Source: Deltaproteobacteria bacterium UBA5205
Lineage (GTDB): Bacteria > Desulfobacterota > Syntrophorhabdia > Syntrophorhabdales > Syntrophorhabdaceae
Direction: 5' to 3'
Length of the DNA stretch: 64,000 bases
Assembly: GCA_002412715.1 (NCBI GenBank)
Contig: DHVP01000024.1
Location: forward strand, 1 to 64,000
The first letter of the stretch is position 1. Every line of letters starts with the position of its first letter. Shown in pieces: positions 54,919-63,517 of this stretch. The position numbers were made by a program, and so were the translations under genes. Under the pieces are notes generated by a model. That model worked only from the letters and a program-made list of their open reading frames with translations, was not told the DNA's origin and searched no databases.

Positions 54919-54973
54919 GGGAACATCCTCCTTTAAAGAAAGTTTAACGTTAAAGGTCAAAGTCTCTAATATG

Positions 54974-55009
54974 TCCTATAGGTCGCATCGGTCTTATTGG
55001 ACCTATCAG
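54974..55009. repeat. 9-bp tandem repeats
   Basis: Four degenerate 9-base units (TCCTATAGG, TCGCATCGG, TCTTATTGG, ACCTATCAG) lie in the spacer 54919-55032, flanked by AAGTCTCT and AGAGACTT (54959-55015), which can close a hairpin over the array. Its role is unknown. Confidence 0.6.
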
Positions 55010-55032
55010 AGACTTCAGCCAGCATTCGGATG

Positions 55033-56613
55033 CTATATGTGAATAAAAGCTTTGGTTACCGTTTCCTCCCGGACCGGGCGCGTGACGAGGGATACGACTA
55101 TGAAAACGATAAAGGATATCGGCAGCGCGATGATCTGCGGGTCGATCATGTTCCACGGGTGGCCGGCGAGGCTCTCCATGTTGAAGATCTTCCTGCACAG
55201 GCCGAGCGCCCTGGCTTCCTCTTCGTGGAAGAGGAGCATCCAGATAAGAGACACAAAGAATCCTGAAAGTATGCTCGCCTTGGCCGCAGGCTTTGTTCCC
55301 CTCTTCCAATACAGTCCGAAAAGATAGACCGGGATGAAGGTTGCACCGCAGAGACTGAAAAAGAACGCCGTTGCCACGGCAACTATGCTTTCGGGCAGGA
55401 CGAGGCCGATGATGAGGGTGGCAAAGATACTCAGCACGATGCCTATCCTCGTCACTATCGTTGTTTCCGCAACCGATTTTCCTTTCAGGAGCGCCTGTTC
55501 GAAGATGTCGCGGGACAGCGACGTACCCAGGGCGTGAAACTGACTGCTGCCCGCGCTCATCGCCGCCGACATCAGGCAGACGAGAAAGAGGGCTACGAAC
55601 CACTGCGGATAAAACCGGTCGATATACAGGGGGATGATCTTGTCCAGATTCCCCTGTACGGCGTGGAGCGGCAGCTCGGTGTAGGTGTTGTAGAAATAGA
55701 CGTTTGTCAGCGCTCCCACGGCATATGCGACCCCGGTCGTGCAGAGTATGAATATAGCAGCGAACGGCACGGACCGGTTGAGTTCTCTGTCGGATTTGAG
55801 GGTCATGAACCGCACGTTCAGCTGAGGTTGGCCGATGACACCGATGCCGACACCCATGATCATCGTTGTTATTACGTACCACCAGATCGAGGAGAAGGCT
55901 TGCGGCATTGACGCAAAGCCCCTGTGGCCCGCTTCCTGGAGATAATGCGGGACCATGGGCGTGATCGCTTCAAGCGATCTATGGGCTTGCGATATCCCAC
56001 CGAGAGAATAGTACGTGGAGATGCCTATGGCGACCATCGAAACGACCATAATGATTCCCTGGAAGGCGCTGGTATAAAGAACGCCCTTAAGCCCTCCCCA
56101 GATGACGAAGCATGCGGTGATCAGAAGGAATGCGAGAAACGCCGTTGAAAAAGGGATGCTGAGGTAGACCTCAATGAACCGCGAGATGCCTATCAGCACC
56201 GCGGCCGTGTAAACGGGCATGAAGATCACAATGACCAGCCCCGAGAAACCCTGGATGAACCGCGATTCGTAGCGCCTTCCCAGAAGCTCAGGGAAGGTAT
56301 GGGCGTCGAGGGCCTTGCCCATCTTCCGCGTTCTCTTGCCGAATATGACGAAAGCGACCCATACCCCGATCATAATGTTGAGAAAAGAAAGCCATGTGAG
56401 GCCGAAACCGTAGAGTGCGCTCACTCCTCCGAAGCCTATGATGGCGGAGGTGCTGATATAGGTCGCGCCGTAGCTTAAGCCCATCGTAACGGGATGGACC
56501 TGTCTTCCGGCGAGAAGATAGTCAGAGACGGTCACTGTTCTGCGATACCCGAGATAGCTGAAATAAACCGTTATGGTTAGGTAGATGAGGGTAAAGGTTA
56601 TAAGATAGAACAT
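55033..56613 (-). CDS. Sodium:solute symporter (SSS family)
   Basis: A 526-residue membrane transporter with about thirteen hydrophobic segments. SSS motifs GLSYGATYISTSAIIGFGGV near residue 50 and SAAMSAGSSQFHALGTSLSRD (about 350) are characteristic. It probably imports an organic acid, amino acid or similar with sodium. A 61-residue membrane protein lies immediately upstream on the same strand, as is usual for a subgroup of these carriers. Confidence 0.93.
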   Translation of the reverse strand: MFYLITFTLIYLTITVYFSYLGYRRTVTVSDYLLAGRQVHPVTMGLSYGATYISTSAIIGFGGVSALYGFGLTWLSFLNIMIGVWVAFVIFGKRTRKMGKALDAHTFPELLGRRYESRFIQGFSGLVIVIFMPVYTAAVLIGISRFIEVYLSIPFSTAFLAFLLITACFVIWGGLKGVLYTSAFQGIIMVVSMVAIGISTYYSLGGISQAHRSLEAITPMVPHYLQEAGHRGFASMPQAFSSIWWYVITTMIMGVGIGVIGQPQLNVRFMTLKSDRELNRSVPFAAIFILCTTGVAYAVGALTNVYFYNTYTELPLHAVQGNLDKIIPLYIDRFYPQWFVALFLVCLMSAAMSAGSSQFHALGTSLSRDIFEQALLKGKSVAETTIVTRIGIVLSIFATLIIGLVLPESIVAVATAFFFSLCGATFIPVYLFGLYWKRGTKPAAKASILSGFFVSLIWMLLFHEEEARALGLCRKIFNMESLAGHPWNMIDPQIIALPISFIVFIVVSLVTRPVREETVTKAFIHI

Positions 56614-56619
56614 AAGACC

Positions 56620-56805
56620 TTATGGGAGCTTTTCGATGAGTTCAATCTCTTCGCGCTCCCACTGAATTTCTTCCCGATAGTCCCCTTCCTTCTCCATGCC
56701 GCCCTTCCTCCAGTTGAGGATACCATAGACAACGCAAAAAAGAGCGGAAACTATCGTAAAGGCGAAGCCTGCGAAGACCCAGGAATCGGAAAAGCCCAGC
56801 ATCAT
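56620..56805 (-). CDS. Small accessory membrane protein of the symporter
   Basis: A 61-residue protein with one membrane helix (about 8-30) and an acidic C-terminal tail (EEIQWEREEIELIEKLP). It ends 6 bases before the symporter start. Small accessory proteins beside SSS carriers are a known association. Its -10 (TAATCA) ends about 7 bases before the ATG and there is no ribosome binding site, so the message may be leaderless. Confidence 0.75.
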   Translation of the reverse strand: MMLGFSDSWVFAGFAFTIVSALFCVVYGILNWRKGGMEKEGDYREEIQWEREEIELIEKLP

Positions 56806-56811
56806 GCTATT

Positions 56812-56841
56812 TGATTAGCACGTCATTTTTTTGACTGTCAA
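56812..56841 (-). promoter_or_regulatory. Candidate symporter operon promoter
   Basis: On the minus strand TTGACA (plus 56836-56841) and TAATCA (56812-56817) are 18 bases apart. The predicted start point falls at or next to the ATG at 56805. Confidence 0.5.
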
Positions 56842-56864
56842 GCAATTAATGTGCGAAAAGGGGG

Positions 56865-57005
56865 TTGACATATGAGGAAAGAAAAGTAAAATAGAACTTA
56901 TAAAAGGTCATATAGCTCGGGTTCAGAGACGTATCGTGGTTTCTGGAGGGTTATACGGGATGGTCGGGCCGCCACCTGCACGTCAGGTGACGGCCTTTTA
57001 TTATT
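56865..57005 (+). promoter_or_regulatory. Promoter and attenuator-like leader of pentapeptide gene
   Basis: TTGACA (56865-56870) and TAAAAT (56887-56892) form a promoter with a 16-base spacer. The leader contains a hairpin (CAGAGAC 56924-56930, loop GTATCGTG, GTTTCTG 56939-56945) and then a terminator-like hairpin (GGCCG-CACCTG 56967-56978 with CAGGTG-CGGCC 56984-56995) ending in TTTTATTATT. The gene starts 20 bases later with AAGGAGGGG. This promoter-hairpin-terminator-gene order is typical of riboswitches or attenuators. I cannot match a known class. Confidence 0.6.
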
Positions 57006-57024
57006 CTCACTAAGGAGGGGTTTT

Positions 57025-57390
57025 ATGGGAAAAGCAGTGATCTTGACATTGTTTGTGGTTGTTGGAGCTTTCATTTGCCTGCCCGGTGGTGTTTTTGGTT
57101 TCAATCCCCAGGACGTTCAAAAGCTCAACAGTACCAACAAGTGCAGTAAGTGCGATCTCTCTCAGGCAAACCTTGCCGGCATCGATTTTTACGGGGCCGA
57201 CCTCAGCGGGGCCGACCTCAGCGGGGCCAACCTCAAGGGGACCCTTTTCAATGATGCGGACCTCAAGGGTGCCAATCTGAAGGGGGCATCGGTGGACAAA
57301 GAGACAAGCTTTGTCGGGGCCAAACTTTCCGACGCGATCTGGGTGGATGGCACGAAGTGCAAGTCGGGCCAGATAGGACGGTGCAAGTAG
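57025..57390 (+). CDS. Secreted pentapeptide-repeat protein
   Basis: A 121-residue exported protein: signal peptide (about 1-25), then a cysteine pair (KCSKC) and about ten pentapeptide repeats of the A-D/N-L-X-X form (DLSGADLSGANLKG), which fold as a right-handed quadrilateral helix. A C-terminal Cys pair (TKCKSGQIGRC) may form a disulfide. No function can be inferred. Confidence 0.85.
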   Translation: MGKAVILTLFVVVGAFICLPGGVFGFNPQDVQKLNSTNKCSKCDLSQANLAGIDFYGADLSGADLSGANLKGTLFNDADLKGANLKGASVDKETSFVGAKLSDAIWVDGTKCKSGQIGRCK

Positions 57391-57511
57391 AGCCCCTGTA
57401 AGGTTCCCCTGTCCGCGCGGGATGGCCCTGGTGAATATAGGTTTGGACTTCAGGAGGGACATTCAGTTAGAATGATGGGGTCTCACATCACACAAACAAA
57501 TGCGAGGCCCC

Positions 57512-57937
57512 ATGAAACATATTTTTTCACTTGTTCTTTTGTCGACCGTCATTATTCTGGGTGGTTGCTCCGGTGGCGATAGCGATTCGACCGCGAAGGA
57601 TTACTACAAGAAAGCCTATCAATTTATCGATGCGGGCTACCCGAACGAAGCCATCGATCTTCTCAACATTGCCATCAAAAAGGACCCTAACTACTTCGAC
57701 GCCTATTACAACCGCGGTGTTGTGTATTATCTCATGAAGAACTACCGGGCGGCGGTAGACGATCTATCAAAGGCCATATCGATCAACCCCGACAGTTCCG
57801 CGGCCTACGCAAGCCGGGGAGAGGTCTACGAGATCATGAATGATAGAGAGAAGGCTTTTAGAGATTACAGAAGGGCGGCGCGGATGGGAAACAAAGGCGC
57901 GCAGGATTACCTCAGGTCGAAGAACGCTTCTTGGTAG
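57512..57937 (+). CDS. TPR-repeat lipoprotein
   Basis: A 141-residue lipoprotein: signal peptide with lipobox ILGGC, then three tetratricopeptide repeats (AYQFIDAGYPNEAIDLLNIA, AYYNRGVVYYLMKNYRAAVD, AYASRGEVYEIMNDREKAFR). TPR lipoproteins scaffold envelope complexes. I prefer ATG 57512, with GAGG upstream, to the ATG at 57500. Confidence 0.85.
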   Translation: MKHIFSLVLLSTVIILGGCSGGDSDSTAKDYYKKAYQFIDAGYPNEAIDLLNIAIKKDPNYFDAYYNRGVVYYLMKNYRAAVDDLSKAISINPDSSAAYASRGEVYEIMNDREKAFRDYRRAARMGNKGAQDYLRSKNASW

Positions 57938-57939
57938 TT

Positions 57940-58023
57940 TTACTTTTTGATGAACGTGCTGTAGATGAAATACGCCAGGATTCCCACTCCTGCCGCAAGC
58001 CACGCAACGGTGTATATCTCCAC
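57940..58023 (-). CDS. 27-residue membrane peptide (candidate)
   Basis: A GTG-initiated frame preceded by GGAGG with a 4-base gap encodes a 27-residue peptide whose core (VAWLAAGVGILAYFIYSTFI) is a single hydrophobic helix ending in KK. It lies downstream of the terminator after the second symporter, so it would need its own promoter, which I do not see clearly. The ribosome site and helix make it plausible. Confidence 0.4.
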   Translation of the reverse strand: MEIYTVAWLAAGVGILAYFIYSTFIKK

Positions 58024-58075
58024 GTGTCCTCCATAGTCATCGTCCGATAGTGTATGGTCCTGCAACTTTTCCAGA

Positions 58076-58110
58076 GAGAATAAAAAGAGGGGCTTTTAAA
58101 AGCCCCTCTT
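58076..58110 (-). terminator. Intrinsic terminator after second symporter
   Basis: AAGAGGGGCTTTT and AAAAGCCCCTCTT are a perfect 13-bp palindrome (58085-58110). On the minus strand TTTTTATTCTC follows, ending the symporter unit; on the plus strand GTTTT follows. Confidence 0.9.
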
Positions 58111-58129
58111 GTTTTCGGTTCCTGCAATA

Positions 58130-59701
58130 TCAGTTTTTTGCCGGGAAGAGCTTGTCGAGCAGCTCTTTCGAAGGCGCTTTCGTAACGGCGCTAACGACGA
58201 AATAGATTATGCCGCAACCGATGACGAGCCACCACTCGAATGTCCCAAGGCCGATCTCTTTCTTGTAGAGGACTTTATAACCGCCATAGATGCTCATGCC
58301 CGTACCATAGAGAACGGTAAAGAGCGCGCCCCACTTCGTGGCACCTTTCCAGTAATAGGAAACGGCGGTGACGAAGACGAATATGGCACCGAGGCCCATC
58401 GCGGCGAGACCCATGAAGATCGACAGAAGCGGCGGCGGGTTGACCAGCGTCCAGTAGAACGGCAGGAAGAGGAAAAGGGCGATGAGGAAATATCCCAGAT
58501 AGAGCATCGACTTGTCGGATACCTGAGGCCACCAGAGCTTGATAACGTCCCTTGTGATATTGGCGCTCATGATGAAGACCATACCGGCAAGGGTGGAGAG
58601 TGCGGCGGCGAAAAGGCCCATGACATAGAGGGTCATCATGGGAACGCCGCCGACGGCAAAGGCGAGTTCAGGTGCGGCGAGGTCGGCTGCCCAGGGTTTC
58701 ACTTTCAGAAGGTTCGTTCCGTAGATCACCCTGGCGACAAGACCGTTGCTTGAACAGTCGAGCATGATGGGGATGCCGGCGATGAGGAATACCACGGTGA
58801 TCAGAGTCCAGTAACCCTTCTTACTAAGCGTGCCCATGCCGAGGAACCGGCTGACATTGTGGGGGAAACCGATGGCCATGGTGAAGAATATGACCGGAGT
58901 GGCAAGGATACCGACGAGGCTCGAGAAGAGCTGTGTCGGCCCCACCTTTGGTAGTTCCGGCCTCATCAGCTTGATGAGGGCGGGCCCCACCTTCGGTTCC
59001 ATGTACAGCTTTGCGGAGATTTCGTAGAAACCGCCGGCCCATATGATCGCCCATATACCGAGGAGTGCCCCGACAAAGCCGAGGAAGGCCCCCTGGAAGG
59101 CCATGGACCACTGGGTACCCACGTAACCGCCGAGGACCATGTAAAGCCATGCGATAAAAATGGATAGAAGAAGACACCACACCGCGGGCAGACCCGTTGT
59201 GGCATACCACACGCCGCCTGCCGCCTTGAGCTGGCCAACGGAATACATGAAAAGGAAGTAAAGCATGCAGAGGGCGACAACGGTCTGGAGCATCTTGCTT
59301 TCAAATCTCCTGCCTATCGTCTCCGGCAGCGTCGCCGCGCCGAGCTTTTTAGAGAAATCAGCCGTTTTCACTGCTGCGAGCCAGCAGCAGGGGATAAGGC
59401 CGAGCAAGCTCCAGATGCCGGCGAACCACATGCCGGAAAAACCAACGGCGTATACGACGCCGGTGCTGCCGGCAAAGGCCCAGCCTGAAAGGTATGACGC
59501 CGCCAGCGCGCAGCCGGTGACGACAGGGCCGATGTCCCGTTTGCCGACGAGGTACTCGTCAAAGGAGCCTTTGGCCACCTTTTTCTTGCTCAGAAACCCC
59601 AATATGATGGAAATAACGAGCAGGATCGCCACACCGATACTGCCGTATACTGCCATCTCAGTTGTTGGTTTTTGAAATTCAAGGTAGGTTATCGGGTTCA
59701 T
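58130..59701 (-). CDS. Sodium:solute symporter (SSS family), second
   Basis: A 523-residue carrier with about thirteen membrane segments. I chose ATG 59701 (MNPITYLEF), which overlaps the stop of a 50-residue upstream protein; a longer in-frame start would run into that gene. SSS features include the early GYLSGWAFAGSTGVVY-type region (about 65-85) and AALSTLAGMVFIMSANITRD. It differs clearly from the symporter at 55033, so the substrates probably differ. Confidence 0.92.
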   Translation of the reverse strand: MNPITYLEFQKPTTEMAVYGSIGVAILLVISIILGFLSKKKVAKGSFDEYLVGKRDIGPVVTGCALAASYLSGWAFAGSTGVVYAVGFSGMWFAGIWSLLGLIPCCWLAAVKTADFSKKLGAATLPETIGRRFESKMLQTVVALCMLYFLFMYSVGQLKAAGGVWYATTGLPAVWCLLLSIFIAWLYMVLGGYVGTQWSMAFQGAFLGFVGALLGIWAIIWAGGFYEISAKLYMEPKVGPALIKLMRPELPKVGPTQLFSSLVGILATPVIFFTMAIGFPHNVSRFLGMGTLSKKGYWTLITVVFLIAGIPIMLDCSSNGLVARVIYGTNLLKVKPWAADLAAPELAFAVGGVPMMTLYVMGLFAAALSTLAGMVFIMSANITRDVIKLWWPQVSDKSMLYLGYFLIALFLFLPFYWTLVNPPPLLSIFMGLAAMGLGAIFVFVTAVSYYWKGATKWGALFTVLYGTGMSIYGGYKVLYKKEIGLGTFEWWLVIGCGIIYFVVSAVTKAPSKELLDKLFPAKN

Positions 59702-59850
59702 TCTTTCCACCCCCTTGTAATAAGCCAGGTGCCGATAAATGTCATAAGAAAGAGTCCGATGACCAAGACCCACCACACATACCATGGTGCCATCAATACA
59801 GATGCATCAGGAAGCGTGACAGGCGGTAAAGCTGGTACTGTTGGCTGCAT
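59698..59850 (-). CDS. Small membrane protein coupled to second symporter
   Basis: A 50-residue protein starting ATG 59850 after AAAGGGGG and ending in an ATGA overlap with the symporter. A proline-rich N-terminus (TVPALPPVTLPD) precedes one helix (WVLVIGLFLMTFIGTWLI). The coupling and position suggest a symporter subunit. It is not similar to the 61-residue partner of the other symporter. Confidence 0.7.
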   Translation of the reverse strand: MQPTVPALPPVTLPDASVLMAPWYVWWVLVIGLFLMTFIGTWLITRGWKE

Positions 59851-59952
59851 AATAACCCCCTTTGCGTTTTTGAAAACACATTTCCCTTAACGAAGGTAAA
59901 TCCCACCTCCTTTCACAACATTTTTTTAAAAGAGGATACATGAAAACTTGAA

Positions 59953-59972
59953 ACCGTTGTTATTACAACGGT
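59953..59972. promoter_or_regulatory. Palindromic operator-like site in symporter leader
   Basis: ACCGTTGT, TATT, ACAACGGT is a perfect 8-bp inverted repeat between the symporter promoter (minus strand TTGACT at 60052-60057 and TATCAT at 60030-60035, spacer 16) and the small-protein start. It could be a regulator site or an mRNA hairpin. The rest of 59851-60181 is AT-rich with no gene; a GC-rich segment followed by eight T (minus strand, about 60061-60090) may end smc transcripts. Confidence 0.55.
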
Positions 59973-60181
59973 GCAGATATAGTGATAGAATCGATGTTCC
60001 AAACGCCCCCTTCCCCTTTATAATATTAAATGATAGTGTTCTAAGGAAAAAAGTCAAGAAAAAAAATCCCGCCCTGCGGCCCGCAAAATAAGACCAGTAA
60101 AGGAACTTTGCAACATATCAACGGGATGTGGCGACATTGTACAAAAAGGCATTTGCGAACCGTCGGCGAATCACCGCTGGT

Positions 60182-63100
60182 CTAGAGCCTGACGGAGACG
60201 GTCTTTGAAATGCCCTGTTCCTCCATGGTTATACCGTATATCATGTCCGAGTACTCCATGGTGATCCTGTTGTGGGTTATGAAAACGATCTGTGTTTTGA
60301 GGCTCATGCCCCGTATGATGTCGAGAAGACCCGCGAGATTGGCGTCGTCGAGAGGAGCGTCTATTTCGTCCATGAGGGCGAAGGGGCTCGGCCTCGTGTC
60401 CATGAGCGCGAGAAGGAAAGCGAGAGAGATGAGGGCCTTCTCGCCGCCGGAGAGAAGTTCCATCCGTGTAACTTTCTTGCCGGGAGGCTGAACGAAGAGG
60501 TCGACTCCGGCCTGTTCCGTGTTGATCGCGAGGTAGCCTTTGCCGCCCTTGAAGAGCAAATCGGTGAAGCGGATAAAGGCGTTGTTGACCTTGTCAAAGG
60601 TTTCAGTGAAAAGTTCCCTGGTGAACTGGTCGATCTTCGTAATCGTTTTCTTCAGGGACTCCATCGCGGTAAGAAGGTCTTCCTTCTGCTTGTCCAGAAA
60701 GGCGATCCTCTCCTTGAGTTCAAGATATTCCTTTTCCGCCCTGAAATTTATTTCGCCCATCGCGGCTATCCTGCCCGTGAGCGATTCCCGTTCCTCTTCT
60801 ATGTCGGCAGGCAGCTGGACCGAAACATCGCCCGGGTCTTCGATATTGTACGTATCGCGCAGGTGCTCGATAACGGTCAGGCGCTTTTCTTCGAGGACCG
60901 CCAGATCCTTTTCGGCGTTTTCTTTCCTGGCACGTACTTTTTCCATTTCCTTGCCGGCAGTTTCGATCGATTCCTGGAGGGCCTGTTTCTGACTGTGAAG
61001 GTTGCCGAGCATTACCTTAAGCTCTTCGAACCGCGCGACGTGTTTTTGTTGTTCCGCCTGGAGTTCTTCGTAGGAACGCTCAAGGTAGCTGATCTTTCGT
61101 GTCCTGCCATCGATGTCCCGGTTTATGGCTTCGAATTTTTCCTTGAGGCCCTGCTTTTTTGCGGTCAGCGCGGCGATGGCTTCTGTGGAGCGCTCGCGCA
61201 TTTCGCCTATCGACCTGAGCATATTCGTCTTTCGTTCGATCTCGATGGTAATGCCGTGCCAGGTGGATTGGGCCGCTTCATACTCTTTTTTCAACCTGCC
61301 CAGCGTCTCTCTCAGATGGGCCATGGATGACTCTATCGCCGTTTTTTCCTCCTCGTGGCGGCTGCGCTCGGCCGCGAGTGCGGCAGCGTCATCCGGTCCG
61401 GCATCATCGAAGGATTCCGCGACCGCTTCCAGGTCGGAAACCCTGTCAGCGGCACTCTTCCACTGCGCTTCGGCGATGAGGAGGTCCTTTTCGAGGGCCT
61501 TGATCCTGCCTTCCTGCGCTTCGCGGGCACCGCGGGCGGAACGGTACTTTCCGTCACAGGCATCGAGAGCCGGCCTCAAATCCCTGAGGGTACCGGCATG
61601 GCGTTCAATATCGGACGATAGTGTCTGCAGTTCCTTCTCGAGTTTCAGCTTCTCTTTGAATTGCCTCACGTCGATTTTTTTCGAACCCGTCCCGCTCAGG
61701 ATGATGCCGCGGGAATCGACATAGACGTCATCGTTGATGAATATGCCCTCTTCGCCGCCGGCTACCCTGGACAGGGCCTCTTCTATATCGGCTGTCCAGG
61801 AGATATCGATCTCCACGTCGCCCCCGGACGTCTTGAAGATCCCCTTCGGAGAGAAGAAGATGCGGTTGCCTTCCCTCGCCCGCACCGCTGCCGCCACCGA
61901 TTCGGCGGAGTCGTCCCTTATGACCTCGTATTCCAGTTCTTCCTGGAAGAATCTCTCCAGGGCTTTTATCTTCGGTTCTTCCACCTTGATAAGGTTGACA
62001 AGGCGGTCCTCGGCGGGAACGGCATCGGGAGAGCCTTCGATGTATCCGCCAAGCTGTTTGAGAAAGTCCTCTTTCAGGCGTTTTTCACTTCGTGCACTTT
62101 CAACGAGCCCCTTGAGCCTTTCCATCTCCCGCGCCGTCTTGTCGCGCTCGGCAAGCAGCGCCGATTCCCGCACGGAGAGGGACTCCTTTTCACGGAGCGC
62201 GTTTTGAAGCGAATCGTGAAGCGCCTGACGCTTGCCGTTGAGGGAGGCCATCAGTGCATCAAGTTCGCTGCGCTCGGCTGCCTGCCTTTCGATCCGTTTC
62301 TGTTTTTCCTTTGACAGTCTTTCAATTTCAGCTATTTTGTTTCTTGTCTCCGTAAGCGAGCTCATTGAGACGAAGAGCCGTGTCCGGGAGTCCTCAAGCT
62401 TCTGTTCGTTCTCTTCGATGTCTGTCTTGAACGTCTGCGCGACGTCCTGCGCCCTGGTCTCTTTCTCCTTCTCCTGTTGTAATTCCTCTGTCAGGATGCC
62501 GGTTTTCTCCCTGAGGGCGTTGATTTCACCTTCATGCCGGGATATCTCGCCTGCAATTGAGGATTCTTCCTGGGAGAGTCCTTTGACGGAAAGCTCGAGA
62601 CGCTTGATTTCCTCACCCAGGTACTCGATCTCAAGAAGACGGCTCTCCATGTCTTTCTCTTTGCTTTTTAAATCGACTTCCATCTGCCGGATAATATTGT
62701 CGGTGAGAGAGAACTCACTTTCCTTCGCCTCGAACTCTTCCGCCAGGGTGGCCTTTTCGGCTTCCTTCTGCAGAATCTCTTCCTCGAGGTCCGCCTGTCG
62801 TTCCCTGACTTTTGTCATCCGTTTGCGGAGCCTGGCGTAGCCGTCAAGGAGGAGCTGCCTGTCGATCTCGTGGAGCCTGTCGGCCAGTTCCTGGTATGCC
62901 TTCCAGCGCTCCCATTCCTGCTCGGCTTTGCCAAAGGAGACAGTGACCTCCCGGTATACGTCCTCGATGCGCTCGAGATTGGCGGTGGTTTCCGTCATGC
63001 GGGCGACGGCATCGCGTTTCTTCTCTTCGAACCGCGTTATGCCGCTTGCCTCTTCGATGACGATGCGCCTCTCGGGGGGTTTCATGGAAATGAGGGCCTC

Positions 63101-63517
63101 TATCCGGCCCTGTTCTATGATGGCGTAGGAATTGGTGCCAAGGCCCGTTCCCAGAAATGCATCCTGCACATCCTTGAGCCGGACGATCTTGCCGTTCAGG
63201 GAATATTCATTTGTACCGTCCCTGTAAATACGTCTTTTTACAATGAATTCCTTGTCGCCTTCGGTGAGGTCGAGGGTTACCTCGGCGATATTGACGGGCC
63301 TCTTGCCGTTGCTGCCATGGAAGATGACGTCGCCCATATCCTTGACCCTGAGGCTCTTTGTACCCCTCTCGCCGAGGACCCAGACGATGGCGTCGACTAT
63401 GTTGCTTTTGCCGCAGCCGTTGGGCCCGACGACGGACGTAATACCTTCACCGAATTGGAAGACGGTGCGGTTAAGGAATGACTTGAAACCGAAAATTTCG
63501 AGTCTGGACAGTTTCAT
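60182..63517 (-). CDS. smc: Chromosome segregation protein SMC
   Basis: A 1111-residue condensin subunit, slightly short for bacterial SMC. N-terminal Walker A GPNGCGKS (31-38), two long coiled coils, a hinge (about 500-640) with GGDVEIDISWTADIEEAL, and a C-terminal ABC signature LSGGEKALISLAFLLALM with Walker B FALMDEIDAPLDD. With ScpA/ScpB it organises and segregates chromosomes. The ATG overlaps the gltX stop by 4 bases. Confidence 0.97.
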   Translation of the reverse strand: MKLSRLEIFGFKSFLNRTVFQFGEGITSVVGPNGCGKSNIVDAIVWVLGERGTKSLRVKDMGDVIFHGSNGKRPVNIAEVTLDLTEGDKEFIVKRRIYRDGTNEYSLNGKIVRLKDVQDAFLGTGLGTNSYAIIEQGRIEALISMKPPERRIVIEEASGITRFEEKKRDAVARMTETTANLERIEDVYREVTVSFGKAEQEWERWKAYQELADRLHEIDRQLLLDGYARLRKRMTKVRERQADLEEEILQKEAEKATLAEEFEAKESEFSLTDNIIRQMEVDLKSKEKDMESRLLEIEYLGEEIKRLELSVKGLSQEESSIAGEISRHEGEINALREKTGILTEELQQEKEKETRAQDVAQTFKTDIEENEQKLEDSRTRLFVSMSSLTETRNKIAEIERLSKEKQKRIERQAAERSELDALMASLNGKRQALHDSLQNALREKESLSVRESALLAERDKTAREMERLKGLVESARSEKRLKEDFLKQLGGYIEGSPDAVPAEDRLVNLIKVEEPKIKALERFFQEELEYEVIRDDSAESVAAAVRAREGNRIFFSPKGIFKTSGGDVEIDISWTADIEEALSRVAGGEEGIFINDDVYVDSRGIILSGTGSKKIDVRQFKEKLKLEKELQTLSSDIERHAGTLRDLRPALDACDGKYRSARGAREAQEGRIKALEKDLLIAEAQWKSAADRVSDLEAVAESFDDAGPDDAAALAAERSRHEEEKTAIESSMAHLRETLGRLKKEYEAAQSTWHGITIEIERKTNMLRSIGEMRERSTEAIAALTAKKQGLKEKFEAINRDIDGRTRKISYLERSYEELQAEQQKHVARFEELKVMLGNLHSQKQALQESIETAGKEMEKVRARKENAEKDLAVLEEKRLTVIEHLRDTYNIEDPGDVSVQLPADIEEERESLTGRIAAMGEINFRAEKEYLELKERIAFLDKQKEDLLTAMESLKKTITKIDQFTRELFTETFDKVNNAFIRFTDLLFKGGKGYLAINTEQAGVDLFVQPPGKKVTRMELLSGGEKALISLAFLLALMDTRPSPFALMDEIDAPLDDANLAGLLDIIRGMSLKTQIVFITHNRITMEYSDMIYGITMEEQGISKTVSVRL

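Noticed and set aside
54950..55882. 310-residue minus-strand frame overlapping the first symporter
   Set aside because: Another frame of the symporter gene; its end is translated from the 9-bp repeats (IGPIRPMRPIGH).
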